Shown: one piece after another, positions 1 to 9,916 of the stretch | How the letters are laid out: every line of letters begins with the position of its first letter | How positions within the stretch are numbered: position 1 is the first letter of the stretch | Origin: Chrysophaeum taylorii | Lineage: Eukaryota; Sar; Pelagophyceae; Pelagomonadales; Pelagomonadaceae | Reading direction: 5' to 3' | DNA length: 60,000 nucleotides | Assembly: GCA_029834535.1 (NCBI GenBank) | Contig: JAQMWT010000537.1 | Location: 1-60,000, forward strand | Position numbers and translations under genes: made by a program | Notes under the pieces: generated by a model | Seen by the model: the letters and a program-made list of their open reading frames with translations, nothing else | What the model was told of the DNA's origin: nothing | The model's database searches: none

Positions 1-187
1 GATCCTTGATCATAAAGCAACAGCGAGTCATCAAGTTGATGAGGACCAGGAGCGGGAGTTGTGTGGTCGCGTGGCAAGGGGGGAGAACGGCCATCCTGTC
101 CAGTGATCCCACCAAGGGCACGGACGCGAGCGGCGAGCCAGGATTCGAAGGCACGCCAGGTAGCCCCAAAATTCTCCTCGCACCACA
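1..187 (+). repeat. 5' LTR of element A (3' portion only)
   Basis: Positions 1-187 match 9722-9904 over nearly the whole length with small indels, ending CCACA in both places. The missing left part (about 150 bp by comparison with the 3' LTR) lies outside the window. Confidence 0.9.
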
Positions 188-189
188 GG

Positions 190-207
190 TGGTGGAGGAT
201 ATGAGAT
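190..207 (+). other. Candidate primer binding site of element A
   Basis: Two bases after the LTR end a stretch begins TGGTGGA and contains GAGAT; element B has TGGTGGAACACACGAGAT at the same distance from its LTR (39622-39639). A TGG start fits pairing with the CCA end of a tRNA. I cannot say which tRNA, and the middle of the site differs between the copies. Confidence 0.4.
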
Positions 208-3200
208 TCGAGCGACTATATCGGTCGACAACGAACTAGTGCATCTTGCATTCTCTACACGGTCCTTTCCCGGACAAGCCGTGCGCGCCCTGATCAAGCG
301 CGCCGACAAGGAATTCCAGAAGGACCATTGCCGTGGGAAAGTTCCCCGGCCGGATACGTTTAGTCGTCGGAAGTGACGACGCGCGATTCGGTGCTAACCG
401 ACGCGCAACCGGGCACGCTGCCGCAGGCGCCGGAGTGAGATCGCAACTCACGGATAAGGCATTGTTTGCGGGCAGAGACGAGTGCTGAACGCCGCCCACC
501 GTGCGGATAGAGTTGCCGGTGGAAGACGCACGCAACGACGATATTACGCGTGGTCGTGGACGATAGAAGTTCCAGAGTCGAAGGAGCTCGAGAACGACGA
601 TGATTCAACCATTTTGGACCCGCTCTGTTCTCGGCCGCCTAGAACGAGCCAGAGCCGATATGGAAGACGATGATGCTGCCGTCGAGCAGACTACGATATG
701 CGAACCGCCAGCCGTCAGGATGAGACGAGCGAGGGGACGATGACGATGATAATGATTATGATGATGAGGAGAAGAGCTGGAACTACTAGGCGATGAACGC
801 CGAGGGGCGCCGCCGACGAGACAAACGGCCGCCATCCAGACGTACGCGAGGTGATGAACACCGAATGCTGCAAAGATTTACAAAGCCCAGTTACGCGAGA
901 TACGCCGAGAAAATAACGTGCGCACAAGAAAATCCTCCTCACCCAGTGATAGTAGAAGAGATACGGCGTGAATCGATACAACGGAATGAGATAAAAAATA
1001 ATGCAAGAGCAACTGCGTAGGGCCAACGCTCGAGCAGACCTTTCCAAGATCAAGTAAGCTCGTTGACGCGTGAAAGAGCGAATTGCGTATGCGAGTCGCC
1101 CGAGGCGAGCGAGCAGTCTCGAGGGAGAATTCCGACCCTCGGAGGTACCGCCAGCCCACGCGAAACGCGAGGCGAAAGTTAGGAAGCCGCGCGACGACGA
1201 CGACGAGTCGTCCGAGATGACCGAACACGTCGTTAAAACTACGATCAAGAGCAATTTCCAAGTCGAAGGAGCTCACCCAAACCAAAATCCCCACAGAATC
1301 GAGAATTTGACGAAACGTCGTAAAATACGGGTCCTCGAAGCCGACAACCGCTTCTAACCCGGTGGTCCCGTTGGTGGCACGATATGATGTGTCGTCAGCT
1401 TGACAGAACCCTCAGTTTTGACGACGCGCCGGAGTTATGTGTGAATCCGATTTACGAGCCCCGTGCAGCCGATGACGCGCCCACAGGAAGGGACCCGCGC
1501 TGCATCGCTCAGATGCTACTATGAGTTTACGAACGACATTCAAGTGGATGGCCTTCGTCTCCACGATCGATCGACGATGCGTCCCCGCAGAGATACTCGA
1601 ATGAAAGCGCGCACCTGAGTACACACCCATCGAAGTCACGTGCCCTTTGGGGCCATTTTTTGACAGATATGAGTCGGGGACGACGCCTTTTCTTTTTGCA
1701 GCCCCCCCCGCGAAACCCGACTAGCAGACGTTTTTTTGCAGAGATGCTTATCCCTTTGACGATGGCAGCCAGTTCGTGTGCCGACATTTTTAGTGACGAG
1801 GCGATTGCCGATATTCGACGCGATCGAATACCCGATCCACGTGGATGATAGCCGAGGCAACGGCCGAGAAAATGAATTACGAAAGCGGAAGAGATGAGAA
1901 TCTTATCACGCATGAACTGCCTTTTGGAGCTCAGTGAAAGCCCTGGCGTATTACTCACAACGAAAGTTCAAAGATTTTCAGCCTGCATATGATGATGGCT
2001 ACGTGATAAAGAAAAGATGCCCGAACAGGACTATGAGGATGAGTATAGCTGCGCCCGGAACCGAATTTGGATGGGACGATCGCATTGGATAATAGGAAGA
2101 TGAGCGTACCGACGATAAGGATACGAGCTCAACGTTTCCTGAGGAAGAAACCGCCAGAGCGGGAAAGAAGTGCAATTCCGACCCGAGGCACGGAATTTAT
2201 TCGCCCAACCGAGATTTAAGTTACGTTTGGTCGGAGAGTTTGGCAAGAAGACGACGAATTTGCGTCGTGTTCGATAGACAAGACGACTGAGACAGTTCGG
2301 ATAGACTTGGGAGCACCAGTCGCCTACAAGGACGATCCAGAGGTACTAGGACCTGCCGAAACTGACGCCAGAGAGAGAACAAAGATTAACAAGAGCCCAG
2401 TCGAAGTTCGCGCCGGCTCAGACGACGCCGATCGCGCGACGACGAATACGACGGAGGCCGACACAATATAATTTGGGTTTTGAGCGCAACACTCACGTTT
2501 ACGACCCTGCGGTCAACAGTTACCATTAGGAGTGACGGTGACCCGAACACGGACACCCGCACCCGACGACGCAGCCGAGCCCGCTTGCCGCGGCCGCATT
2601 CAGAGATGTTGCTCGCCACCGATGGACGAGCCACCCAACGACGTGCTGACCAATCGTCGGTCTTTGGCACGATTTATGCAGATGTCGAGCGATGAGCTCG
2701 AAGATGCGATCGAGGGCGAGCTCCACGATACTGGGAAGGCGATTCAGATTCGGAAGATGAAGAAGCTACACACGAGCCAGTCCGCGATAACGTTATTTGA
2801 CGAGGTCGTCTACGGACGACCCACCGCATTTTGATGAGGAAGCCCTCGATGCCATCGGCTTATCGTTGACCCTCAGAGATGACCGCCGGCGACCGAACTG
2901 GCTGTGAGCCAGACATGAATTTGTGCAGTGATAGGCTCCGTGCGCGCATTCGAATGACGGACGATGACCAGCGCGAGTATTGCGACGACGATTTACGATA
3001 GAGTTGACGTCGGGGACGACGCCATCTTTCCTACGGACCCCGAAACGGTTTCGGTTTACTACGGATCGAGACACGGATACGCCGCCGGAAGAAAAGGATA
3101 GATTATGAAGAGATTAGCAGCGTTCTCAAGTGGGACGAAGACGAGCCGACGTGGAACCTGCAGGATTGGTGGACGAAAGCTCGGAATTTCTTGCTAAAGA

Positions 3201-3451
3201 AGCCACCAGAACAACCGCGCAGCTGCAGACTCAAAGCCGCAGCTGACACGGAACCGATCGCCGATGTTGATGAGGATCAGCAGGCGACGAATGAATTCAC
3301 AGATGCATTCTGGAACGACGAAATGAATGATTTATGGGAGGGGCGTTTGCTTCCAAGGATACGAAGACCAGGATCCCTACCAGCGTTTATTCCTCCGAAT
3401 TGTCTTGGAGGAAGAGCGGAAGCCGCCAGATAAAGGGCTGCCGCGAGCGTT
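208..3451 (+). pseudogene. Leader and decayed gag region of element A
   Basis: By position this corresponds to the leader and Gag of element B (39620-42800). No frame stays open for more than about 100 codons and stops occur in all three frames. Short stretches rich in Asp, Glu and Arg recall the charged coiled-coil start of B Gag, but I cannot align a Gag core with confidence. The piece at 3191-3450 leads into the protease-like region. It is most likely a heavily mutated gag. Confidence 0.6.
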
Positions 3452-3960
3452 ATGGCGAAGACGCCAACAACAGATAATACGAAAGCTCAAGCCGCGGTAT
3501 CGATGCCCAACCCCGGAGATGAGCAGTCGGAGCCGATGTGCTCACACTTCGTTGACGCCGCGAGACGCAAGACGATCGAAGATGATTTGATTACCTTCAG
3601 TTGTTTAGATACGGGTACTCTAACGTTTATAGCCTGTCACATCTACAGGAATCGTGACGGACCGAAATTCGACGACCGTCGGTGTCGATGGAATGGCAGA
3701 TGTTCTTATATTTGCCGAGAAATGGTCACAAAGTTGACCAAAGATCAGTTGATTTTCGATGAAGGCGAACTTCCGATTAAGCGCAAGCTGTACGGATCAG
3801 GTTAAATACGACGACGATCTCATCGTTGGATCGCCATTCGGGTCGCCTTCGCCGACGACTTCGCTGCCCCCATTGTCGCTATTGTAGCCGATACAGAACT
3901 ATCTGTTCCTGTTGGGAGGGCGCGATATACGAGTTTGAGGAGCCGTCTTGGATTATCCCC
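3452..3960 (+). pseudogene. Protease-like domain of element A (frameshifted)
   Basis: The ORF at 3452-3805 aligns with B at about 42790-43070: shared features are DLIT.., CLDxGTLTFI, HIYR.RDGP and YICR.MV.KL. The DNA around 3680-3705 encodes GVDGMAD, matching GVDGMAG in B and LDGMAD in C, but in another frame than the flanks, so an indel lies here. In retroviral-type aspartic proteases the catalytic motif is D[ST]GA; all three copies have DGMA instead. After 3805 the frame changes again, and a segment resembling the protease C-terminal strand (LLGARDIRVLGA in B) is only partly readable. Confidence 0.6.
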
Positions 3961-4689
3961 CGATCGGATCTGTTTTTGTCGAACCCAAGTCGTACGTCGG
4001 NAGATCCGATAACCGTACCGATTTACAATCATCANCNNGNTNCCTTTNGGCNGAGTCTCGACCTAATCAAGACTCGAGTTTACGCTCGTTGCGCACGATT
4101 AAAGATACCGAAGCCCGCCGCCGGAACGTACGGTAGCCTTGGCTACGCGGGGACATGCTACGACCAAATTCGCCCCAGCTCCGGGAGAAGACGCGCGAGA
4201 AGTAGTAGCTTACGCTGCGCGCACGCTTCAAATCGAGCCCAGTCGAACAAAGTATACCGGTTATTTGTAAAATCGAAACCTGGAAAGAGGACAGGTTTCG
4301 TCGCTACGTTTGCTGAGAACGAGCAGTTGGGATGTCGAAGGAATGTGTTCTTCTTGCGAAGAGCGCGACCGGTCCGTGCTCGGGTGGCGGTTACTGCCAC
4401 GGAAGAAGTACCGACGGTCGTCACTCAAGGCGAAGTCCTTGCGATTGGCGATATCGTTAGGTACGAGGATGAGTTAAACGTCTCTACGATCAACGAACTT
4501 ACGAAAGAATGTGAAGAAGGATACGACAAGGGGGACCTTTCTTTCACCGTTTCTGTCGCTAGTCACTTGACGCGATGCGACGTCTCCCCGCCGATGCTGC
4601 TGAGCACGGTACAGAAGGACGCTACGACCGCTATGGCGGACAAGTCCACCCTCAAACGACCAGAAGGCAGCGACGATTTCGCTCGAAGG
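3961..4689 (+). pseudogene. Conserved spacer between protease and methyltransferase-like domain (element A)
   Basis: The frame open from 3826 to 4959 holds segments shared with element B (43390-43850 plus 44221-44400): TRVYAR.., VPTV.TQGEVLA.GDIVR, and LSFTVSVASHLT. The function is unknown. The N bases at about 4001-4047 blur part of it. B carries a SINE insertion inside the same spacer, and C has a diverged version at 53540-54400 on the other strand. The conserved VPTVVTQGEVLAIGDIV block suggests a folded domain rather than filler. Confidence 0.6.
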
Positions 4690-5998
4690 TCGGAAGAAGA
4701 TGAAAAGAAATGCCGCGAGATCACCGAAGCGGAGATCCGCCGCCGATATGAAAAGGTTCGATGGCTTCCAATCACTTATCGCAAGGTGGTGATGCTGTTC
4801 AGTGGAGCCGGAGGCAGTACTTTCCTGTGGTGCAGCACACACGTGTGGTCGCTATGTTACAACCTTACGGTTGATCGAATCTTATTTACCCTACGCGGAA
4901 TGGTCGTCGTCGATGTGTCGCGTCGCCACCCTGCGTACACTCCGCTCTGTGCAACTTGACCCCAGAGAGATGTGGGAAAGGAGTTACCGCTACCCACTGG
5001 ACGATGAAATTATGCAAGATGGCTGGTTTCTTCATGTGGTTGATAGAGCAGGAGGCTTCGATTATTTCTTACGTTGCACGTTTGCACCCTTACGTACGTC
5101 GTCAATTTTACGACATAACCCAGTTTGATGAGCTGTCGCGTGCGATTGTTGGTTTCAGCCATCCGCTCCATTTGCGCGCAGTTCCAAGACTTGCAAGAAT
5201 ATGCAGCAAGAGTTCGCCGCAGCACTTGGCTACGCCGACGAACGACATTTACTTCAGATGAACAATTTAGGATCATCACGAGCCGCGACAGACGCAGCTT
5301 ACACCGTTACGCGTGTCCCGCTTCGCGTAGGACCGCACCGTTCCGATTACAGATCTCTGAATCTGAAAATGACTTCGGAGTTGCTGACGATGCCCCCTGG
5401 TTTTGATTGGGCCGGCTTCTCCAGGACGACCTTGTTGAAACACTTGGCGTTCGTCGTGCCACCTGACACGATAGCCTTATTAGTGCTCGATCTGCACAAC
5501 TATGTGACCAAGGAATTTCACCTGAGCGGCGAAGCTTTGCCGTCAGCGTTGAGTCCTGCAGACCGACCGTTTGATTATTATTTACAAATTGATGAAACCA
5601 CCCTTCGTCACGTACAAGTTCCGCTGTTAAACACGCGCACACGTGTCGTAAGATGGGTGTCGAATGATGATCTCCAAGATCTCACCAAATGGAAACCTCC
5701 AGAGGTACCGTTGATTCCGCCTGCAACAGATGAGCCGGGGACGTCTCATGCTTCTTCTGCTGGCACCCCCCGACAACCAAATTTAGACGTTCCGCCAGAT
5801 CCTGAGCGAGATCGGGAACCGAAGATTAAGAGCGAGCCGAGTGTTCGTGTCAAAGGCGAGAGGATCAACAAAAGCCACCCGGAAGTGAAACGAAAATACG
5901 AGAAGAGTTCGATGTGCCATGGAAAGATGCGCCGCGCGATGCCGAGGGTGCACCACTGCCGCAGACTCCTGAGCATGTCAAGGACAACGAAGCAATGA
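4690..5998 (+). pseudogene. C5 cytosine methyltransferase-like domain of element A (broken)
   Basis: C5 methyltransferases bind AdoMet through a FxGxGG motif I and use the Cys of a PC motif IV for catalysis. Here FSGAGGST lies at 4798-4821 and SPPC at 4923-4934. A motif IX/X-like end follows (LNLKMTSELLTMP, then GFDWAGF, then HLAFVVPPDT; VVPP at 5453-5464). Compared with B, about 38 codons after GGST are missing, which shifts the frame, and another frame change lies near 5200. The GN of the usual GNAVPP is absent. The last frame (5201-5998, frame 2) runs on through a proline-rich tail and overlaps the RT frame. Confidence 0.75.
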
Positions 5999-8900
5999 AA
6001 GTTAAAATTCCCACGAAGGAAGAAGATGACAAGGTTGTGCAGGAGGTGGGAATTCCTGACAATCCGCACTTAGATGACGAGGCGAAATTGATGCTCCGTC
6101 ACTGTGTGCAATATTCTTGGGCCTTTTTCGACCCGACTATGAGACCTGTGGACTCGCCTCCTGTGTCTCTACGATTCAAAGACGCGAATCCGCGACCGAT
6201 TAAGATGACGCCCTACCGATTGACGCCTGCGAAACTCGATTGTCTCCGCAAGCAGATCAGCGAGTGGTGCCGGGATGGAGTCATTCGTCCGGCCAACTCA
6301 CCTTGGGGCTTTCCTGTGTTGATGCTTCCGAAGAAAGGAGCTGAGATTGGAACGTCAAACGCGTTCCGTGCTGCAGTTGACTTACGTCAGCTCAACGATC
6401 AATTGGTCAATGACAGTTGGCCGAACATTCGACAAGATGATGCTTTAGCCTTTCTCGCGATGAGACGATGGCGGACATGCATTGATATTATATGGGGATA
6501 CCACAACCTTCGTCTGGATCCGGCAGCGCGGGACGCTGTCACGATGGTTAGCCCACTTGGCGCTCATAGTTTCTTGCGATTACCTCTACGTGTGAAGACG
6601 GCCGGAGCTCTATTCTGCAAGCAAATGGCGAGCGACCTTTCGAAATGGATGTATCAAGACTTGGTTGCGTTTGTTGACGATATTATGATGGGATCCGACG
6701 ATCTTCATCGACATTTACAAGTTTTGATCGAAGTGATGTGTCATTTGGCACAGAGAGGGTACAGCGGTCGAACCGCGAAGTTCCACCTTCTCAAGGATGA
6801 TATAGAATTTCTGGGACACATTTCTACCCCAGAAGGCTTGAAGCCGAATCCGAAGACGCTGGAAGCACTGCAGAAGATGCCGATTCCAGGTACTTTACCG
6901 AATACTTCCCCGAAGACCCAGATACGCTCTTTCATCGGCATGAGTAATTATTGCCGGCGATATGTGAAGGGCTACTCGAAGATTGTGGAACCGTTGAGAC
7001 GATTATGCCTCGAAGGTGTAAAGTTCGAGTGGACGCCCGAGTGTCAGAAAGCTTGGGATACGATTATTGAAGCTTTGGTTGATTCCCGTGGAGTCTACCA
7101 CGCCGATTGTGATCTGCCTTTTCAGATCCGATCCGATGCTTCCAAGGATGGACTTGGAGCATATCTCTTCCAGATTGTCGAAGTCAAGGACGATGCCGGA
7201 AGAGTGACTCGAGAAGAACGAGTAATTGAATACTGGAGCCGAGCTGTGCCGAAGGAGATGCGGAATTATGAGCCTCGTCGGCTAGAGCTGCTGGCAGTTA
7301 TACTTTCTCTAGAGCACTTTCGAGCCTACATCGAAGGGCACCGGACTGTTTTGGAGACCGATCACCGAAATTTGACGTTTTTACGTAAGGCGACGCACTC
7401 GCCCGGGCAGCTTGCTCGTTGGGCGATGCGCCTCGCCAATTTCGACCCTGAACTTGGTTACAAGCCGGGAAAGTCACCGGGAATGAGTATCCCTGACTGT
7501 CTCTCCCGCGACCCGATAGATCATGTCATCGAGACTGACGAGTTTGGAGAACCTTTGAACCACGCGTATTTAGTGTTCCAAGAGCTTTCCCGACCTGTTG
7601 ATGACCGAGGAGTTCCCGTCTCCGGCTGCCACTTCATAATGTCGTTTATTACGACCGAACTGCCGGAAGACGAAGACCCTGAAAAGGATCCGATGAAATT
7701 GGCTACGTCTCACGCTACGAGACAACGTCGGAAGAACCGTGCGCGTGATGAGCCACAGATCTTCAAGGACGCAGCCGCTTACAAAGATTACATCGATAAG
7801 ATACCCGATAATATAACGCTCGCTGAGATCGCACGTGAGCAAGAATCTGATGCTACTTGCGAGGATATTCGCTACCGAATGGCCCAAGGTCAGACGCCGC
7901 GACGTTCCCGAGCGAACGAACGATTCGAAGTCGTTAAAGATGTTTTTTACCGCATTTCTGCTGATTTGCACCCGATGATTGTTGCACCTGCTACGTTGCG
8001 CAAGCGCATTATTCGACTCTACCATGACACTCCGGTTAACGGTAGTCATATGGGACGTCACAGTACTGTCCAGGCTATCCAAGAACGATTTTGGTGGCCT
8101 CACATGTCGAACGAAGTTGGAGTCTTCATTGCTGAATGCTTAGTTTGCCAGAAAGCTCGTACGCCTGAGCCGAAACGAGCTGGACTCTTGCAGCAGCCCG
8201 TCTACGACGGTGATGGTGCTGTTCTTTGCATGGATTTATTTGGACCCTTGCCCAGCGCTGGTCCCGAGACGTATCTTCTAGTATTTTTTGATCCGTTCTC
8301 GCATTTCTTGATTCTGGATGTTTTGAACGATAAGACTGCTGAGTCTGTCCTCGAGTCTTTTGTCATCAACATCCTCCTCAAGGGCTACTTGCCCCAGATG
8401 ATTCGTACCGACAACGGTAAAGAGTTCGTGAACAAGTTGATGCGCGAGTTTTGCCATCTCTTTAACACACGATACCAAACTACGATTCCTTATCATGCCC
8501 AGTCGAACCCGGCTGAGCGTGTCAACCGATTTATCAAGGCCTTCCTCCGTGCTTGCCTTCAAGGCCGGAACATCACGGATTGGCCCGACTTTGCTCATTA
8601 TATTGCGTTTTGCTACAACCGCAAGTTTATTCCAGGCACGCAGATTTCTCCCTTTATGCTGCGCCTGAACCGTCAGCCGATGCTACCGACTGACTACACT
8701 CTCATGGATTTTGATACACGATTATTGCCGAAGACTCGCTCTGATGCAGTCGCCGAGACTCGCGAACGATTGAAATATTATACAAAGATCGTCCGCGAGG
8801 CTCGTGATGACGCTTTGAAGAAACAGCGATTGGCGTACAATGCTGATCATGTTGATGTTGAATACAAGGAAGGATCGCACGTTTTGCTCTACATTCCTTT

Positions 8901-9525
8901 CCTTCAGAACAAACTTCGACCGGAATGGCGAGGGCCGTTTATTATCAAGGAGCGCCTCTCGCCGGTCACCTATAGGATTGAGTCTCTCGACTCTCCGCCC
9001 GAAAAGCGACGTGTTCATGTTAGTCAGATCACGCCGGTGATGGTACCTCCGATCGTCGATCAAACCATCCGCAAACCCGAAGAAACCTTCCGTGATGATT
9101 ATCAGCACGGCAAGTTTGTTGTTTTCCGGATTCCTGACCGGAAGCGCTCTGATTGGCGCAAGAAGATTTATGTTGCTGAAGTTTACGAGCCTTACGATTA
9201 TCAGAATGATCGTGTTGCTCTACATTTCTATTCCGATTTGGGTCCGAACGATGATGTCGCTTATTTCAAGCCGACCTCTCACCTTTCGCATCGCAAGCTC
9301 AAGCCCGAATTCAAGGACGTTGAAGGTCGAAGTTTCACCGACAAGTCCCGAATTTCCTCCAACACAACTCCTTGTGTCACGGATTTCGCTCCACACGAGA
9401 TTGATGTGTTGATACCCAAGTTTACTTTACGCAGTGGTCGAGTTCCTGAACCGATCATCACCCGCGTTTACCAGAAGATTCGTTCACGAGATGCTCGTAA
9501 GGCGAAGCCGCGCTCCTCGCGCTAG
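5914..9525 (+). CDS. pol: Ty3/gypsy Pol: reverse transcriptase, RNase H, integrase (intact, 1203 codons)
   Basis: The frame is open from 5830 with no convincing ATG; residue 1 here is a GTG codon. The upstream methyltransferase ORF overlaps in the +1 position, so expression by -1 frameshift is plausible. RT: Asp190 in the CIDIIWGYH block and FVDD at 253-256. RNase H: Asp408, Glu458, Asp483. Integrase: His704, His712, Cys742, Cys745 zinc site, then Asp774, Asp833 and Glu868, the D,D35E triad with its usual spacing. The last about 150 residues form a conserved domain (FVVFRIPDRK, YVAEVYEPYD, VALHFY) also found in B and C; it faintly resembles a chromodomain-type module, but I do not assign it. 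No internal stop was found, so the catalytic part could still be active. Confidence 0.95.
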   Translation: MPWKDAPRDAEGAPLPQTPEHVKDNEAMKVKIPTKEEDDKVVQEVGIPDNPHLDDEAKLMLRHCVQYSWAFFDPTMRPVDSPPVSLRFKDANPRPIKMTPYRLTPAKLDCLRKQISEWCRDGVIRPANSPWGFPVLMLPKKGAEIGTSNAFRAAVDLRQLNDQLVNDSWPNIRQDDALAFLAMRRWRTCIDIIWGYHNLRLDPAARDAVTMVSPLGAHSFLRLPLRVKTAGALFCKQMASDLSKWMYQDLVAFVDDIMMGSDDLHRHLQVLIEVMCHLAQRGYSGRTAKFHLLKDDIEFLGHISTPEGLKPNPKTLEALQKMPIPGTLPNTSPKTQIRSFIGMSNYCRRYVKGYSKIVEPLRRLCLEGVKFEWTPECQKAWDTIIEALVDSRGVYHADCDLPFQIRSDASKDGLGAYLFQIVEVKDDAGRVTREERVIEYWSRAVPKEMRNYEPRRLELLAVILSLEHFRAYIEGHRTVLETDHRNLTFLRKATHSPGQLARWAMRLANFDPELGYKPGKSPGMSIPDCLSRDPIDHVIETDEFGEPLNHAYLVFQELSRPVDDRGVPVSGCHFIMSFITTELPEDEDPEKDPMKLATSHATRQRRKNRARDEPQIFKDAAAYKDYIDKIPDNITLAEIAREQESDATCEDIRYRMAQGQTPRRSRANERFEVVKDVFYRISADLHPMIVAPATLRKRIIRLYHDTPVNGSHMGRHSTVQAIQERFWWPHMSNEVGVFIAECLVCQKARTPEPKRAGLLQQPVYDGDGAVLCMDLFGPLPSAGPETYLLVFFDPFSHFLILDVLNDKTAESVLESFVINILLKGYLPQMIRTDNGKEFVNKLMREFCHLFNTRYQTTIPYHAQSNPAERVNRFIKAFLRACLQGRNITDWPDFAHYIAFCYNRKFIPGTQISPFMLRLNRQPMLPTDYTLMDFDTRLLPKTRSDAVAETRERLKYYTKIVREARDDALKKQRLAYNADHVDVEYKEGSHVLLYIPFLQNKLRPEWRGPFIIKERLSPVTYRIESLDSPPEKRRVHVSQITPVMVPPIVDQTIRKPEETFRDDYQHGKFVVFRIPDRKRSDWRKKIYVAEVYEPYDYQNDRVALHFYSDLGPNDDVAYFKPTSHLSHRKLKPEFKDVEGRSFTDKSRISSNTTPCVTDFAPHEIDVLIPKFTLRSGRVPEPIITRVYQKIRSRDARKAKPRSSR

Positions 9526-9565
9526 CACCTCGCTAGGGCAGCTCGAATTCTTACCAGGGGAGTCC

Positions 9566-9904
9566 TGTGGCGGCAACTCCCGCCTCCTAAGGCTTACCCC
9601 TCTTCTAGCCCCCCCCCCTTATCAGGGGCACCCTACTCCGTTCCGATGATGTCAGTGTTCTCTATGACATCATCTTCCTTTTCCGTGACGCATGTCACCC
9701 TGATTTCCGATTTTCGATATATCCTTGATCATAAAGCAACAGCCGGTCCTCAAGTTGAGAGGACCAGGCGCGGGAGTTGTTTGTGGTCGCGTGGCGGGAG
9801 AACGGCCATCCTCGTCCAGTGATCCCACCAAGGGCACGGACGCGAGCGGCGAGCCAGGATTCGAAGGCACGCCAGGTAGCCCCTAAAATTCTCCTTACGC
9901 CACA
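9566..9904 (+). repeat. 3' LTR of element A (339 bp)
   Basis: It starts TGTGGCGGCAACTCC, as the LTR of B does, and ends CCACA. It is preceded by a short purine run AGGGGAG (9556-9562), a possible polypurine tract. Its second half repeats 1-187. Directly after it the non-LTR sequence resumes with GTCGACGCTCAGG, against GTTGACGCTCAGG in the other non-LTR copy. Confidence 0.9.
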
Positions 9905-9916
9905 GTCGACGCTCAG

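Larger units (their letters stand above)
1..9904 (+). mobile_element. Ty3/gypsy LTR retrotransposon A, methyltransferase-bearing family
   Basis: The order is 5' LTR remnant, decayed gag, protease-like region, a conserved spacer, a broken C5-methyltransferase-like domain, then an intact RT-RNase H-integrase frame and a 3' LTR. RT before integrase places it in Ty3/gypsy. Its 3' LTR abuts a non-LTR ORF that continues in frame-matched homology with the second non-LTR copy at 36.3-39.3 kb, so A landed inside that element. The window starts within the 5' LTR, so the left target duplication cannot be seen. The 5' third is full of stops and frameshifts while the RT-IN part is clean, so the copy is probably non-autonomous at present. 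Confidence 0.93.

Noticed and set aside
715..1254. Minus-strand ORF of 179 codons
   Set aside because: Low-complexity Ser/Arg/Ile text antisense to the decayed gag of element A. No protein-like pattern and no support from element B.
4001..4047. Apparent frame disruption at N bases in element A
   Set aside because: The undetermined bases are an assembly limitation, so I did not count them as a biological lesion.
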